Of a stretch of 64,000 nt of DNA, positions 9,297-17,104 are shown piece by piece (the first letter of the stretch is position 1; every line of letters begins with the position of its first letter). Both the position numbers and the translations under genes were made by a program. The DNA is taken from positions 124,001 to 188,000 of the forward strand of contig CAXSBR010000004.1 of assembly GCA_964236495.1 (NCBI GenBank). Direction: 5' to 3'. This DNA is from CAXSBR01 sp964236495 (GTDB lineage Bacteria; Actinomycetota; Actinomycetes; Mycobacteriales; Jatrophihabitantaceae). Under the pieces are notes generated by a model, which was given only the letters and a program-made list of their open reading frames with translations, did no database searches and was not told the origin of the DNA.

Positions 9297-10217
9297 GTGC
9301 GCGTCGTGGTCGTTGCCAATCCGCGCTCCACGTCCACGTCGTCGGCCCTGCGCCACGGCGTCGTCGACGCACTGGCCGCCCGAATCTCGGTCGAGATGGT
9401 GGAGACCGCCGCTCGCGGACACGCGGTGGAACTGGCCCGGCGTGCGGTAGCCAGTGGCGCCGACGCCGTCGTCGCCATGGGTGGAGACGGCACGGTCAAC
9501 GAGGTTGCCAACGGACTTCTCGGCGACGGTGACCGTCCCGGCATTGCCCTCCTGGGCGTGGTGTCGGCGGGGTCGACCAATGTGTTCGCCCGCGCACTCG
9601 GGCTGCCCCTCGACCCGATGGCCGCCGTTGCGGTTCTGATCGAGCGGCTGATCGCAGGCACCTCGCGTGCTATCACCGTCGGGCGGGTCGACGGTCGATG
9701 GTTTCTCTTCTCGGCCGGACTGGGCTTCGACGCTGCAGTCACCGCACAGGTGGAGCGTGCACGCAGCCGCGGCCGACCCGCCAGCCACGCGCTCTACGTA
9801 CGAACAGCGCTGCGTCAGTACGCCCGGGTGCTGACCGAATCCGCTCCGATCACGATGAGCCGCGCTGACGGCAGCCGCGTTGCCGGGCTGCACTTCGTCA
9901 TCGTCAGCAACACCAATCCATGGACCTACCTCGGCAGTCATCCGGTGACCCTCAACCCGCTGACGACGCTGGACAACGGCCTGGGCGTGTATGGGCGCAC
10001 ACGTATCGGGCCGGCCTCGATGGTGCGTGGACTCGGCGAGATTCTTGCCACGAGACCGATACCGTCCGGGCGCGGAGTCGTCGTCGAGCACGACGTGTCC
10101 GCGCTGTCGTTGGACGCCGAGCGTGCGTTGCCCTTCGAACTCGACGGCGACTACCTGGGCAGACGCAGGCGCTTGCATCTCGAGGCAGTACCGCGGGCGC
10201 TGTCCGTTCTGTGCTGA
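9297..10217 (+). CDS. diacylglycerol/lipid kinase family protein
   Basis: A 306-residue DagK-fold protein that would phosphorylate a lipid alcohol at the membrane using ATP. The nucleotide-binding motif MGGDGTVNEVANGLLG is at about residues 61-76, after the NPRS strand at the N-terminus, and SAGLGFDAAV marks the second domain. GTG at 9297 gives the family start MRVVVVANPRS; another GTG at 9285 would add four residues. The closing ELDGDYLG matches the family C-terminus. The gene lies upstream of whiB1. No partner gene indicates a specific lipid. Confidence 0.85.
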   Translation: MRVVVVANPRSTSTSSALRHGVVDALAARISVEMVETAARGHAVELARRAVASGADAVVAMGGDGTVNEVANGLLGDGDRPGIALLGVVSAGSTNVFARALGLPLDPMAAVAVLIERLIAGTSRAITVGRVDGRWFLFSAGLGFDAAVTAQVERARSRGRPASHALYVRTALRQYARVLTESAPITMSRADGSRVAGLHFVIVSNTNPWTYLGSHPVTLNPLTTLDNGLGVYGRTRIGPASMVRGLGEILATRPIPSGRGVVVEHDVSALSLDAERALPFELDGDYLGRRRRLHLEAVPRALSVLC

Positions 10218-10424
10218 ACCGTTCCACCCGCACTGGCATAGACCCCGTGTCCATCGACTGAAAAGCCTTGCAGCGCCGCACCTGCATGCTGCAGTCTTGA
10301 GGATCACCCAGCGGCACGGTTGCTGCACCACAGCGAAACCCTTGCGGATTGCGCCTGCTCGTGAAACAATTCACAAGCCGACCGACCACTGGCACCACTT
10401 AGCACAAGATTTGGAGCAACGCCC

Positions 10425-10676
10425 ATGGACTGGCGTCACCGCGCGATCTGCCGTGACGAAGATCCCGAGCTGTTCTTCCCGATTGGGAACACCGGCCCGG
10501 CGCTACTTCAAATCGAGCAGGCCAAGGCAGTCTGCCGACGCTGCCCCGTTACGCAGGAATGCTTGGCTTGGGCACTGGAGTCCGGTCAAGATGCCGGCGT
10601 ATGGGGCGGTCTGAGTGAGGACGAGCGCCGCGCTCTCAAGCGCCGTAACGCTCGCGCCCGGGCCCGACTCGCCTGA
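10425..10676 (+). CDS. whiB1: WhiB-family iron-sulfur transcription factor (WhiB1/WblE type)
   Basis: An 83-residue protein with the four cluster-binding cysteines Cys9, Cys37, Cys40 and Cys46, the turn GVWGGLSEDER and a basic C-terminus RRALKRRNARARARLA. Length and wording match WhiB1/WblE, a [4Fe-4S] nitric-oxide-responsive regulator that binds the primary sigma factor and is essential in mycobacteria. A loose promoter-like pair, TTGCGG at 10342 and AACAAT at 10365 with a 17-base spacer, lies 55 bases upstream. It is convergent with pdtaS, as in mycobacteria. Confidence 0.93.
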   Translation: MDWRHRAICRDEDPELFFPIGNTGPALLQIEQAKAVCRRCPVTQECLAWALESGQDAGVWGGLSEDERRALKRRNARARARLA

Positions 10677-10747
10677 ACTGCGCCTCCTGGACGCGCGGAT
10701 CGCACACTGACTCCTCCGCGCGCGGCTGATTTGGATAGCTTGGACCG

Positions 10748-12244
10748 TCAGGGCGCGGCGAAGCGGTCCACGTCGATGGCCAGCCTGGCAACAGCACCAC
10801 CGGCATCACCGTTGCTGGTCCATTGAACGTCACTGTGCAAATCGGCGGACGCGAGTGTGCGCACGATCTGCAGCCCGAGCCGATCGCTCCGGTTGGGGTC
10901 GAAACCTGCGGGTAGGCCAACGCCGTCGTCGACCACGCTGACGGTCAGACCCGTTCGGGTGCGCTCAGCGCGGATCTCCACCGTGCCGCTGCGCTCCTCA
11001 TCCGACCCGGGCGTGCCGAAGCCGTGCTCGACGGCGTTCTGGACCAGCTCGGCCAGCACCATCACTAACGAGGTGGCCAGGTCGGCCTGGATCGGCCCGA
11101 ACGAGCCGACTCGGCGCAGCACGATACGACCGCCCGTGCCGGTGACGTCGTCGAGAATCTCCAGCAGCCGGTCCAGAACCGAGTCGAAGTCCACGGCGTC
11201 CTGCCCTGCGGTGGACAGCGTTTCATGCACCAACGCGATGGCACTGACCCGGCGCATCGCCTCCTCCAGCGCGCTGCGCGCCTGCGGTGCGGCAACTCGG
11301 CGCGCCTGCAGACGCAGTAGCGCAGCGACCGTCTGCAGGTTGTTCTTCACGCGGTGATGGATCTCACGGATCGTCGCATCCTTGGTCATGATCTGGCGGT
11401 CGCGACGGCGCAACTCGGTCACGTCCTGGAGCAGCACCAGCGCACCCAGACGCTCACCGCGCGGCGTCAGCGGCAGCGACCGGAACTGGACGACCGCTGA
11501 TCCGGCCTGCACCTCGTGGCTGCCCGACACCGCGCCCACCGCGGCCTCTCGCACGCTCGCGGCCAGCTCGGCGGTGTCCAGGCCGTCAGCGCCGGCGGTG
11601 GTGAGTAGATCGCCGAACAACGAGCCCACCACGTCCCCGGCGATACCCATCCGGCGCAGCGCCGACAGCGCGTTCGGGCTGGCGTACAGCACGCGTGTGA
11701 CCGGATCCAGGCGGAGCAGTCCGTCGCCGGCGCGCGGAAACACTGCGTCGTCGGTCGGCGCTACCTGCGGAGGAAACGTGCCGTCGGCGACCATCGCGGC
11801 GAGGTCGGCGGCCGATTGCAGGTAGGCCAGTTCCAGCTGGCTGGGGCCGCGGACGGCGTGGATGTTGGCGTCGCGGGCCAGCACTGCGACCACCTCGTCG
11901 CCGTACACGACGGGGATTGCTTCCTGACGCACCGGCACGCCGTTGCTCCAGTCCGGATCCGAGACGCGAAAGATCCGCCGCTCGGTGAGCGCGGTGTGCA
12001 GTGCTGAAGCTGACTCGCCGCCGAGGCGTTCGCCGACCCGGTCTGCCAGATAGGCCGTCGGGCCGGTGGTGGGTCGGCACTGGGCGACGCAGACGAACCC
12101 GGCGTCTGTTCGCACCCACAACAGGAGATCGGCGAAGGAGAGATCGCTGAGCAGCTGCCACTGCGACACCAGCCGCTGCAGGTGATCGGTCGCATCCCTG
12201 CCCAGATCGGTGCGGTGACGCAGCAGCGTGGACAGGGCAGACAT
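10748..12244 (-). CDS. pdtaS: PdtaS-like sensor histidine kinase
   Basis: A 498-residue soluble kinase: an N-terminal GAF-like domain (about 1-150), a PAS domain (about 165-285), a HisKA_2 phosphoacceptor region with IREIHHRVKNNLQ (His296/His297) and a HATPase domain with ELVQNAVEHGFG and DDGVGLP. The architecture matches PdtaS, which signals through the ANTAR-domain RNA-binding regulator PdtaR; PdtaR is not in this window. ATG at 12244 gives the family start MSALSTLLRH and is chosen over an upstream frame to 12283. The 190 bases upstream hold only loose 23-bp near-repeats. Confidence 0.93.
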   Translation of the reverse strand: MSALSTLLRHRTDLGRDATDHLQRLVSQWQLLSDLSFADLLLWVRTDAGFVCVAQCRPTTGPTAYLADRVGERLGGESASALHTALTERRIFRVSDPDWSNGVPVRQEAIPVVYGDEVVAVLARDANIHAVRGPSQLELAYLQSAADLAAMVADGTFPPQVAPTDDAVFPRAGDGLLRLDPVTRVLYASPNALSALRRMGIAGDVVGSLFGDLLTTAGADGLDTAELAASVREAAVGAVSGSHEVQAGSAVVQFRSLPLTPRGERLGALVLLQDVTELRRRDRQIMTKDATIREIHHRVKNNLQTVAALLRLQARRVAAPQARSALEEAMRRVSAIALVHETLSTAGQDAVDFDSVLDRLLEILDDVTGTGGRIVLRRVGSFGPIQADLATSLVMVLAELVQNAVEHGFGTPGSDEERSGTVEIRAERTRTGLTVSVVDDGVGLPAGFDPNRSDRLGLQIVRTLASADLHSDVQWTSNGDAGGAVARLAIDVDRFAAP

Positions 12245-12434
12245 GGTGTTGCGAGCCTGCCACGCAACGGTGCTCGTCCGCACGCGGGGATGATCACGCA
12301 GGCAGTTCGTCGTCAGCGCAGTCGGGCGGCAGCGCGGTCTGGCAGCAGGTGTAGTCGGACGTCACGTGCAGTCTGGCGGCAGGTGTAGTCGCTCAGTAGG
12401 TGCAATGTGCCGGCAGGGGGCGGTTCGTTGAGTG

Positions 12435-13355
12435 CTACCTGGGCGTGGACGCCCCGGGCACCAGGTCGAGGTAGGCGGCCAATGCACGTCGAGCCCCGTC
12501 GTCGTCGTCACCCACAGCGGTAGCCCAGACGAAACCCTCGTGACCTCGGGCGTGCAGCGCGGTCACGTCCAGGCGCCAGTCCTTGCGCTCGCGCTGCACT
12601 GCCTCTAGCACGCGCACGTCGCCCAGGACGTCGAGCTGTCCTCGAGTGAGCGCCACACCTCGCGGCGCCGCCGGGATTGCGGGCAGCGGATCGCCGGCAG
12701 CTTGCGCCAGCTGAACTCTCAGCAGATCGATGCCAGCACTGAGTTCGATTGCCGCCTGTCCGCTGGGCAGGCCGCCGTCCACCCCGATCACTGCGTCGTC
12801 AGAGACCGCGACGGTGACCAGGCCACGCAGCTCGTGTTCGGCTACTACCGCGCGCGCCAACTGACGCGCCCGTTCGCAATCCGACCGGGCCGGTGAACGC
12901 AGTACGCCCTGCTCGCGCTCCACGGTGCCCAGCTCGACGCAGCCGGTCGCGTCGGCAAGGTAGGTGATCTCTACAGTGCCGGGAGCGAAAGTCTTGGGGC
13001 GGCCGAATCCTGAGCCGCCGCTGATGACGGGAACGAGATGCAACTCGCGCAGGTGCTTCGCCCAGACGGTCGAGGTGCGTAGCGGTCCACGACCCGGATG
13101 GACACCGCTCACTCCGGCCGCTGCTGCCGCTCCGGCGACCAGAGCGCCGTCGTAGAGCTCGGCCAGATCGGCCAGCAGAACGACGTCGTCGGCCGATCTA
13201 TGGGCGGCTCCGACGGGCTGACCCCGGCCGTCGACAGCATGTGCAGGCATCTGACTCAGCCCAACTGCGGTCGACTTCATCCCCAGCCGGCGACAGCCGT
13301 CGATCACGCGAGTGGCGATGACTCCGACGTCGGCAACCAGAAGCGACTCGATCAC
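12435..13355 (-). CDS. degenerate biotin-carboxylase-like protein
   Basis: A 306-residue protein whose layout follows biotin carboxylase: an N-terminal Rossmann-like domain (VADVGVIATRVIDGCRRLG), the HPGRGPL loop (family HPGYGFLSEN, residues 86-92), SGGSGFGRP in place of the glycine-rich ATP loop, and a segment equivalent to HIEVQVLAD. The part equivalent to EMNPRLQVEH, which carries metal- and substrate-binding residues, reads GVDGGLPSGQAAIEL. The catalytic Glu, Asn, Arg, Gln and His are therefore lost, and the protein is about 150 residues short. I infer a pseudoenzyme. It starts at GTG 13355, nine bases after rsrA, and probably belongs to the sigR-rsrA transcript. In M. tuberculosis this slot is occupied by a small biotinylated protein. 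Confidence 0.6.
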   Translation of the reverse strand: MIESLLVADVGVIATRVIDGCRRLGMKSTAVGLSQMPAHAVDGRGQPVGAAHRSADDVVLLADLAELYDGALVAGAAAAAGVSGVHPGRGPLRTSTVWAKHLRELHLVPVISGGSGFGRPKTFAPGTVEITYLADATGCVELGTVEREQGVLRSPARSDCERARQLARAVVAEHELRGLVTVAVSDDAVIGVDGGLPSGQAAIELSAGIDLLRVQLAQAAGDPLPAIPAAPRGVALTRGQLDVLGDVRVLEAVQRERKDWRLDVTALHARGHEGFVWATAVGDDDDGARRALAAYLDLVPGASTPR

Positions 13356-13364
13356 TGCTGGGAA

Positions 13365-13652
13365 CTATTCGGCGCGGTATTCCAGATGGCCGATCTCCAA
13401 CGACACCTGCGTCAACCGGACCCGGATGCGCTCGTGCAGCGATGCCGGCGCTCGATCGCCACCGCAGGTGCGCGCGATCAGGGATTTCACGTCCTGTTCC
13501 AGTCCGTAGTGGCGAAGGCAGGGCGCGCAGTCGTGCAGATGCGCCTTCACCTTCGTCTGCAGAACGGAGTCGGTCTCGTCGTCGAGGTACAGGTATACGT
13601 CGCGCAGCACAGCATCACAGTCGATGCCACCGGGTGAGTCCAGGTTGGTCAC
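13365..13652 (-). CDS. rsrA: zinc-binding anti-sigma factor of SigR (RsrA/RshA type)
   Basis: A 95-residue ZAS-family anti-sigma factor with the redox motif HLHDCAPC (His38, Cys42, Cys45), Cys12 upstream and Cys63 downstream, the same cysteine layout as RsrA. In the reduced, zinc-bound state the family holds SigR inactive; disulfide stress forms a cysteine bridge, expels zinc and frees the sigma factor. Its GTG start at 13652 overlaps the sigR stop (GTGA), which suggests translational coupling. Confidence 0.95.
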   Translation of the reverse strand: MTNLDSPGGIDCDAVLRDVYLYLDDETDSVLQTKVKAHLHDCAPCLRHYGLEQDVKSLIARTCGGDRAPASLHERIRVRLTQVSLEIGHLEYRAE

Positions 13653-14272
13653 CGGGACACCTCCTGCGCTGTGGATGCAGTGGGTGCGGTGGTGAATCCG
13701 CGCGTCGACGCATCGCGGTTGACGGCGTAGTGGGCGAGGCGCTCCTGAAGGGCCCGGCGGCCTCGGTGCAGACGCGACATCACCGTTCCGATCGGGGTAC
13801 CCATGATCTCGGCGATCTCCTTGTAAGCGAAACCTTCGACGTCAGCAAGGTAGACGGCCAGGCGGAAGTCCTCGGGAAGCTCCTGCAGCGCCTCCTTGAT
13901 GTCGGAGTTGGGCAGGTGGTCCAGCGCTTCCATTTCGGCCGAGCGCAGTCCGGTGGACTGGTGCGACTCGGCTTGAGCCAGCTGCCAGTCCTCCACCTGA
14001 TCGCTGTTGTACTGCTGCGGCTGGCGTTGCTTCTTGCGGTACATGTTGATGAACGTGTTGGTCAGGATGCGGTAGAGCCAGGCCTTGAGGTTGGTGCCCT
14101 CGGTGAACTGGTGGAAGGCGGCGAACGCCTTCACGAACGTCTCCTGGACGAGGTCCTCGGCGTCGGCGGGATTACGCGTCATCCGCATCCCGGCCGCGTA
14201 GAGCTGGTCGAGGTAGGGCAGCGCGTCACGCTCGAAGCGGATGCGGCGGTCCTCGACCGATTCCTCTGTCAC
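13649..14272 (-). CDS. sigR: ECF sigma factor for thiol-oxidative stress (SigR/SigH)
   Basis: A 207-residue group-4 sigma factor. Region 2 reads DAEDLVQETFVKAFAAF with KAWLYRILTNTFINMYRKK, and region 4 reads YKEIAEIMGTPIGTVMSRL. It directs RNA polymerase to disulfide-stress genes (thioredoxins, mycoredoxin, mycothiol enzymes). GTG at 14272 is chosen because AGGAAAGGAC lies four bases upstream and the core fold begins there. The frame continues open upstream to 14590 with a second well-placed start at 14536, described separately. The 3' end overlaps rsrA. Confidence 0.95.
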   Translation of the reverse strand: MTEESVEDRRIRFERDALPYLDQLYAAGMRMTRNPADAEDLVQETFVKAFAAFHQFTEGTNLKAWLYRILTNTFINMYRKKQRQPQQYNSDQVEDWQLAQAESHQSTGLRSAEMEALDHLPNSDIKEALQELPEDFRLAVYLADVEGFAYKEIAEIMGTPIGTVMSRLHRGRRALQERLAHYAVNRDASTRGFTTAPTASTAQEVSR

Positions 14273-14536
14273 TGACGTCCTTTCCTCGACGGCTGGGTCA
14301 ACCGGGTACACGAGGCAGGATACGGCGTCGGCAGCTGGAGCACCGAAATCGCGCGGAGCCTTCGCATGCGTGAGCGCGCTGACTGCGACTGCTGCGCGCG
14401 CGTCCAGCGGTGTCCAGTGCAGCGGTGGCTTACTGAGCGATGTCTTGTCGAGCGATGTCTTGTCGAGCGATGTCTCGCTGAGCAGTGTCGTGCTGAGCGG
14501 TGTCGTGCTGCGTGCGTGCAGCTGTGCTGACGGCAT
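14273..14536 (-). other. in-frame N-terminal extension of sigR (possible unstable longer isoform)
   Basis: From ATG 14536, preceded by AAGGA with a seven-base spacer, an open frame of 88 codons joins the sigR start without a stop. It would give a 295-residue product. Streptomyces makes an analogous stress-induced, protease-sensitive isoform from an upstream start on the SigR-dependent transcript. The extension is low-complexity and contains five-residue repeats (TSLDK type). An even earlier GTG at 14587 lies close to the expected start of the transcript. Confidence 0.55.
14434..14510 (-). repeat. 15-bp tandem repeat inside the sigR extension
   Basis: About five imperfect copies of a 15-bp unit (GAGCGATGTCTTGTC on the + strand). 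They are read in the sigR frame as five-residue units of the TSLDK/TLLSE type, so the frame is preserved. Confidence 0.8.
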
Positions 14537-14594
14537 CGTTGGGTCCTTCCACGTGCACCCGCCCGGCTTCGACGGCGTCGGGATCACCAAGCTG

Positions 14595-14621
14595 AACAGC
14601 GCTTCGGCCGCTCCGATTCCC
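14595..14621 (-). promoter_or_regulatory. SigR-type promoter for sigR-rsrA (autoregulation)
   Basis: On the minus strand GGGAAT (14621-14616) is followed by exactly 18 bases and GTT (14597-14595), the SigR/SigH consensus. Transcription would begin near 14588, upstream of both candidate sigR starts. This predicts positive autoregulation and transcripts that include the N-terminal extension. Confidence 0.8.
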
Positions 14622-14802
14622 GGCTCTCGCGCTGCCCGAGCGTCACTTCGCGTCTGGTGCAGTGTCCAGCCGGTCAGCGAGCCGACGAGGCAGCTGTAGA
14701 GCGGGCCGGTTCTGTCCTGGGCGGTTCTGTGAAGGTCGGGTCAACAGTGGCGCGCACATGCGCTGTCTGTCGAACACAACCGCGGCCTTCTAGGATCTGC
14801 GC

Positions 14803-15279
14803 ATGGCAGGAGGTACTCCGGCAACGGTGGTGCTGACCAAGGCCAAGGTGCCGTTCCGCGTGCATTCCTACGAGCACCACCACGACGTCGACAATTTCGG
14901 CGCCGAGGCCGCAGCAGCGTTGAGCGTCGATCCGCGGCGCCTGTTCAAGACCCTCATCGCCTCAGTGGACGGGTCGCTGCACTGCGCGGTCGTTCCGGTG
15001 TCCGGTCATCTGGATCTGAAGGCGCTGGCGCGCGCCGCCGGCGCCAAGAAGGCCGCACTGGCCGACGCCGGCGCCGCCCAACGGGCCACCGGCTACGTGC
15101 TCGGTGGCATTTCACCGCTGGGTCAGCGCAGCGCTCTGCCCGTCACCGTCGACGCGTCGGCACTGGACCACGCCACCATCTACTGTTCCGCAGGTAGACG
15201 CGGGTTGCAGCTCGAAGTCGCACCCGCCGAGCTCATCCGCCTGACCGGAGCGAAGGTCGCAGCGATCGCCACCGACTGA
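14803..15279 (+). CDS. ybaK: Cys-tRNA(Pro)/aminoacyl-tRNA deacylase (YbaK/EbsC)
   Basis: A 158-residue YbaK-fold editing enzyme that hydrolyses mischarged Cys-tRNA(Pro). Family features seen are the start TPATVVLTKAKVPFRVHSYEH, the conserved lysine in RRLFKTLIA, and GYVLGGISPLGQ with the ligand-site glycines. ATG at 14803 gives the usual N-terminus. It stands alone between the divergent sigR operon and the convergent hydrolase gene at 15323. Confidence 0.92.
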   Translation: MAGGTPATVVLTKAKVPFRVHSYEHHHDVDNFGAEAAAALSVDPRRLFKTLIASVDGSLHCAVVPVSGHLDLKALARAAGAKKAALADAGAAQRATGYVLGGISPLGQRSALPVTVDASALDHATIYCSAGRRGLQLEVAPAELIRLTGAKVAAIATD

Positions 15280-15322
15280 GTGCTACCCCGATTGCTGCCG
15301 ACCAATCGATCCTGACTGAGTG

Positions 15323-16066
15323 CTACTGGGAGCCGGGCACCCAGCGCCCCAGGAAGCCGGTCACGGCTCGTGCCACCGCGCTCGGATCCCGGCTCAGCGA
15401 GTGTGTCCCGTCCACCGCTGCGAGCTCCCGGTCAGGCCGATCGAACATGGCCGCGTCCGGCTGGCCGAACGCGTCACTACGGCCCTGGACCACCAACAGC
15501 GGGCACGCAACTGCGCGAAGCTCGTCGCTACGACTTTTCTCGGGACGTCCCGGCGGATGGACGGGAAACGCCAGCGCGATCACCGCGGCTGCGCCGGTCG
15601 CGGCGGCGCACCGGCAGGCCACTCGGGCGCCGCTGGAACGCCCGGCGTGGACGACGGGCACATCGGTGAAATCCGCCCGCACTGCTAGCTGGGCGGTGAC
15701 GGCGGTCCAAGCTTCGTCGAGCCGGTCTGCCGCTGCTGGCGCGCGCCGGCCGAGCACGCGGTAGGGCTGGGTGATCCGCGCGACGGCGATGCCCAGGGCC
15801 AGCGCGGCGTCGCGCACGGCGATCAAGTCCGGCGCGTCGACCGATCCACCCGCGCCGTGACCGAGTAGCAGCAGCGCCCGCGCAGACCGCGCGCCGTCGA
15901 CGCCGCGCAGGTCGGCGTCAGGAACGGCAGCTCCGTATTCAGGCATTGCGTTTGCTGCACCGTCAGGAAGGTCGGCGTCGGAAAGATCGGCGTAGGGAAG
16001 ATCGGCATGGGGCATCTCGAGGTCCACCCAGGCCGTTCCGGTTGGGGTGTCCAGTTCAAGCCGCAT
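15323..16066 (-). CDS. alpha/beta-hydrolase family protein (TEX30/KANL3-type)
   Basis: A 247-residue protein with the oxyanion-hole strand LLLLGHGAGG, the nucleophile elbow AGRSSGARVA and a late His in DGTHSL. It resembles the small dienelactone-hydrolase/TEX30-like group often annotated only as alpha/beta hydrolase. Its substrate is unknown. Between the first strand (MRLELDTPTGTAWVDLE) and the core lies a repeat-rich insertion of about 45 residues (ADLPYADLSDADLP) made by a 15-bp DNA repeat. It is divergent from the SRAP gene. Confidence 0.75.
   Translation of the reverse strand: MRLELDTPTGTAWVDLEMPHADLPYADLSDADLPDGAANAMPEYGAAVPDADLRGVDGARSARALLLLGHGAGGSVDAPDLIAVRDAALALGIAVARITQPYRVLGRRAPAAADRLDEAWTAVTAQLAVRADFTDVPVVHAGRSSGARVACRCAAATGAAAVIALAFPVHPPGRPEKSRSDELRAVACPLLVVQGRSDAFGQPDAAMFDRPDRELAAVDGTHSLSRDPSAVARAVTGFLGRWVPGSQ
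15965..16009 (-). repeat. 15-bp tandem repeat in the hydrolase N-terminus
   Basis: Three adjacent 15-bp units (consensus GGAAAGATCGGCGTA, + strand), with a looser copy further along. They encode ADLPY-like five-residue units in the hydrolase frame. Confidence 0.75.
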
Positions 16067-16097
16067 GCCTGCAGATCTTGCCGCAGGTGCGCGACCG

Positions 16098-16145
16098 TGC
16101 GGCGCTGGCAGGCTGCGCCGCTGGCAGACTGCGGCGCTGGCAGAC
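16098..16145. repeat. 16-bp tandem repeat before the SRAP gene
   Basis: Three near-identical 16-bp units (TGCGGCGCTGGCAGAC type) end seven bases before the SRAP start codon. The unit is not a multiple of three and the stretch is intergenic. Confidence 0.8.
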
Positions 16146-16152
16146 TGGATTC

Positions 16153-16944
16153 ATGTGCGGGCGCTACGTCAGCGTGGCTTCGACGGACAACCTCTACGAC
16201 GAGTTCAACCTCGACACCGTCGTGGGCGCCGAGTTGCCGCCGTCCTGGAACGTCGCTCCCACCGATCCCGTCCGCATGGTGGTCGAGCGGCAACCCCACC
16301 GCGACGAGGCCGGCGACGGCCCGGTACGCCAGCTGCGAACCGCGCGCTGGGGTCTGGTGCCCAGCTGGTCGCGAGACGCCAAGGGCGGCGCTCGGATGAT
16401 CAACGCTCGGATCGAGACCGTCACCGACAAGCCCGCGTTCAAGTCGGCTGCCGGGCGCAGGCGCTGCCTCATCCCGGCACTGGGCTACTACGAGTGGCGC
16501 AAGACCGACGAGGGCAAGACGCCCTACTTTCTGCACTCTCCCGACGGCGACCTGCTGGCAATGGCCGGGCTGTACGAGCTGTGGCGCGATCCCGATCGCG
16601 CCGACGACGACCCGCTGCGCTGGCTGTGGACGTGCACGATCATCACGCAGCAGGCCAGCGACGTCCTGGGCGTCATTCACGATCGCAATCCGGTCATCGT
16701 GCCGACCTCGCTGCGCGCGGCCTGGTTGGACTGCTCGACCGACGACGCCGACGTGGCCCGTCGACTGCTCGACCAACTGCCGGCCGCTCGGCTGGCTCCC
16801 TACGTCGTCTCGCCCGCCGTGGGAAACGTGGCCAACAACGGTCCGGAGCTGATCGAGCCGGTCGAGCCGGTCGATGCGCCGCCGCTGCGGTCCACGCGCG
16901 GGACTGTCGTTGCGAGCGCCGGCCAGGACACGCTGTTCGACTGA
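16153..16944 (+). CDS. SRAP domain protein (HMCES/YedK family, abasic-site shield)
   Basis: A 263-residue SOS-response-associated peptidase. The initiator Met is followed by the catalytic Cys2 in MCGRYVS, which after Met removal forms a thiazolidine link to abasic sites in single-stranded DNA. Other family marks are SWNVAPTDPV, RWGLVPSW, INARIET, RRCLIPALGYYEWRK and the catalytic His in GVIHDRNPVI. ATG 16153 is fixed by the need for Cys at position 2. In mycobacteria it is also a neighbour of aroA. Confidence 0.95.
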   Translation: MCGRYVSVASTDNLYDEFNLDTVVGAELPPSWNVAPTDPVRMVVERQPHRDEAGDGPVRQLRTARWGLVPSWSRDAKGGARMINARIETVTDKPAFKSAAGRRRCLIPALGYYEWRKTDEGKTPYFLHSPDGDLLAMAGLYELWRDPDRADDDPLRWLWTCTIITQQASDVLGVIHDRNPVIVPTSLRAAWLDCSTDDADVARRLLDQLPAARLAPYVVSPAVGNVANNGPELIEPVEPVDAPPLRSTRGTVVASAGQDTLFD

Positions 16945-17016
16945 CCATTCCAGTGTGCGGCGTCGCAGCCAGTCGATTTCCGGTTGGTGGAGGCTGCCAG
17001 CCGGCGGCGGCGAGTA

Positions 17017-17093
17017 CGGCGAGTACGGCGAGTACTGCGGGCACGGCGGGTACGGCGGGTACGGCGGGTACGGCGGGTACGGCGGGTACGGCA
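17017..17093. repeat. 9-bp tandem repeat upstream of aroA
   Basis: About eight copies of a 9-bp unit (GGCGAGTAC changing to GGCGGGTAC) end about 12 bases before the aroA start. The aroA frame is open through it and would read GGY repeats, but the conserved enzyme begins after it, so I treat it as intergenic. Confidence 0.85.
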
Positions 17094-17104
17094 AACTGAG
17101 CAGT

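Noticed and set aside
16984..17104. Gly/Tyr-rich protein from the 9-bp repeat
   Set aside because: The frame merges into aroA and has no family match or ribosome site. The repeat is better treated as intergenic.
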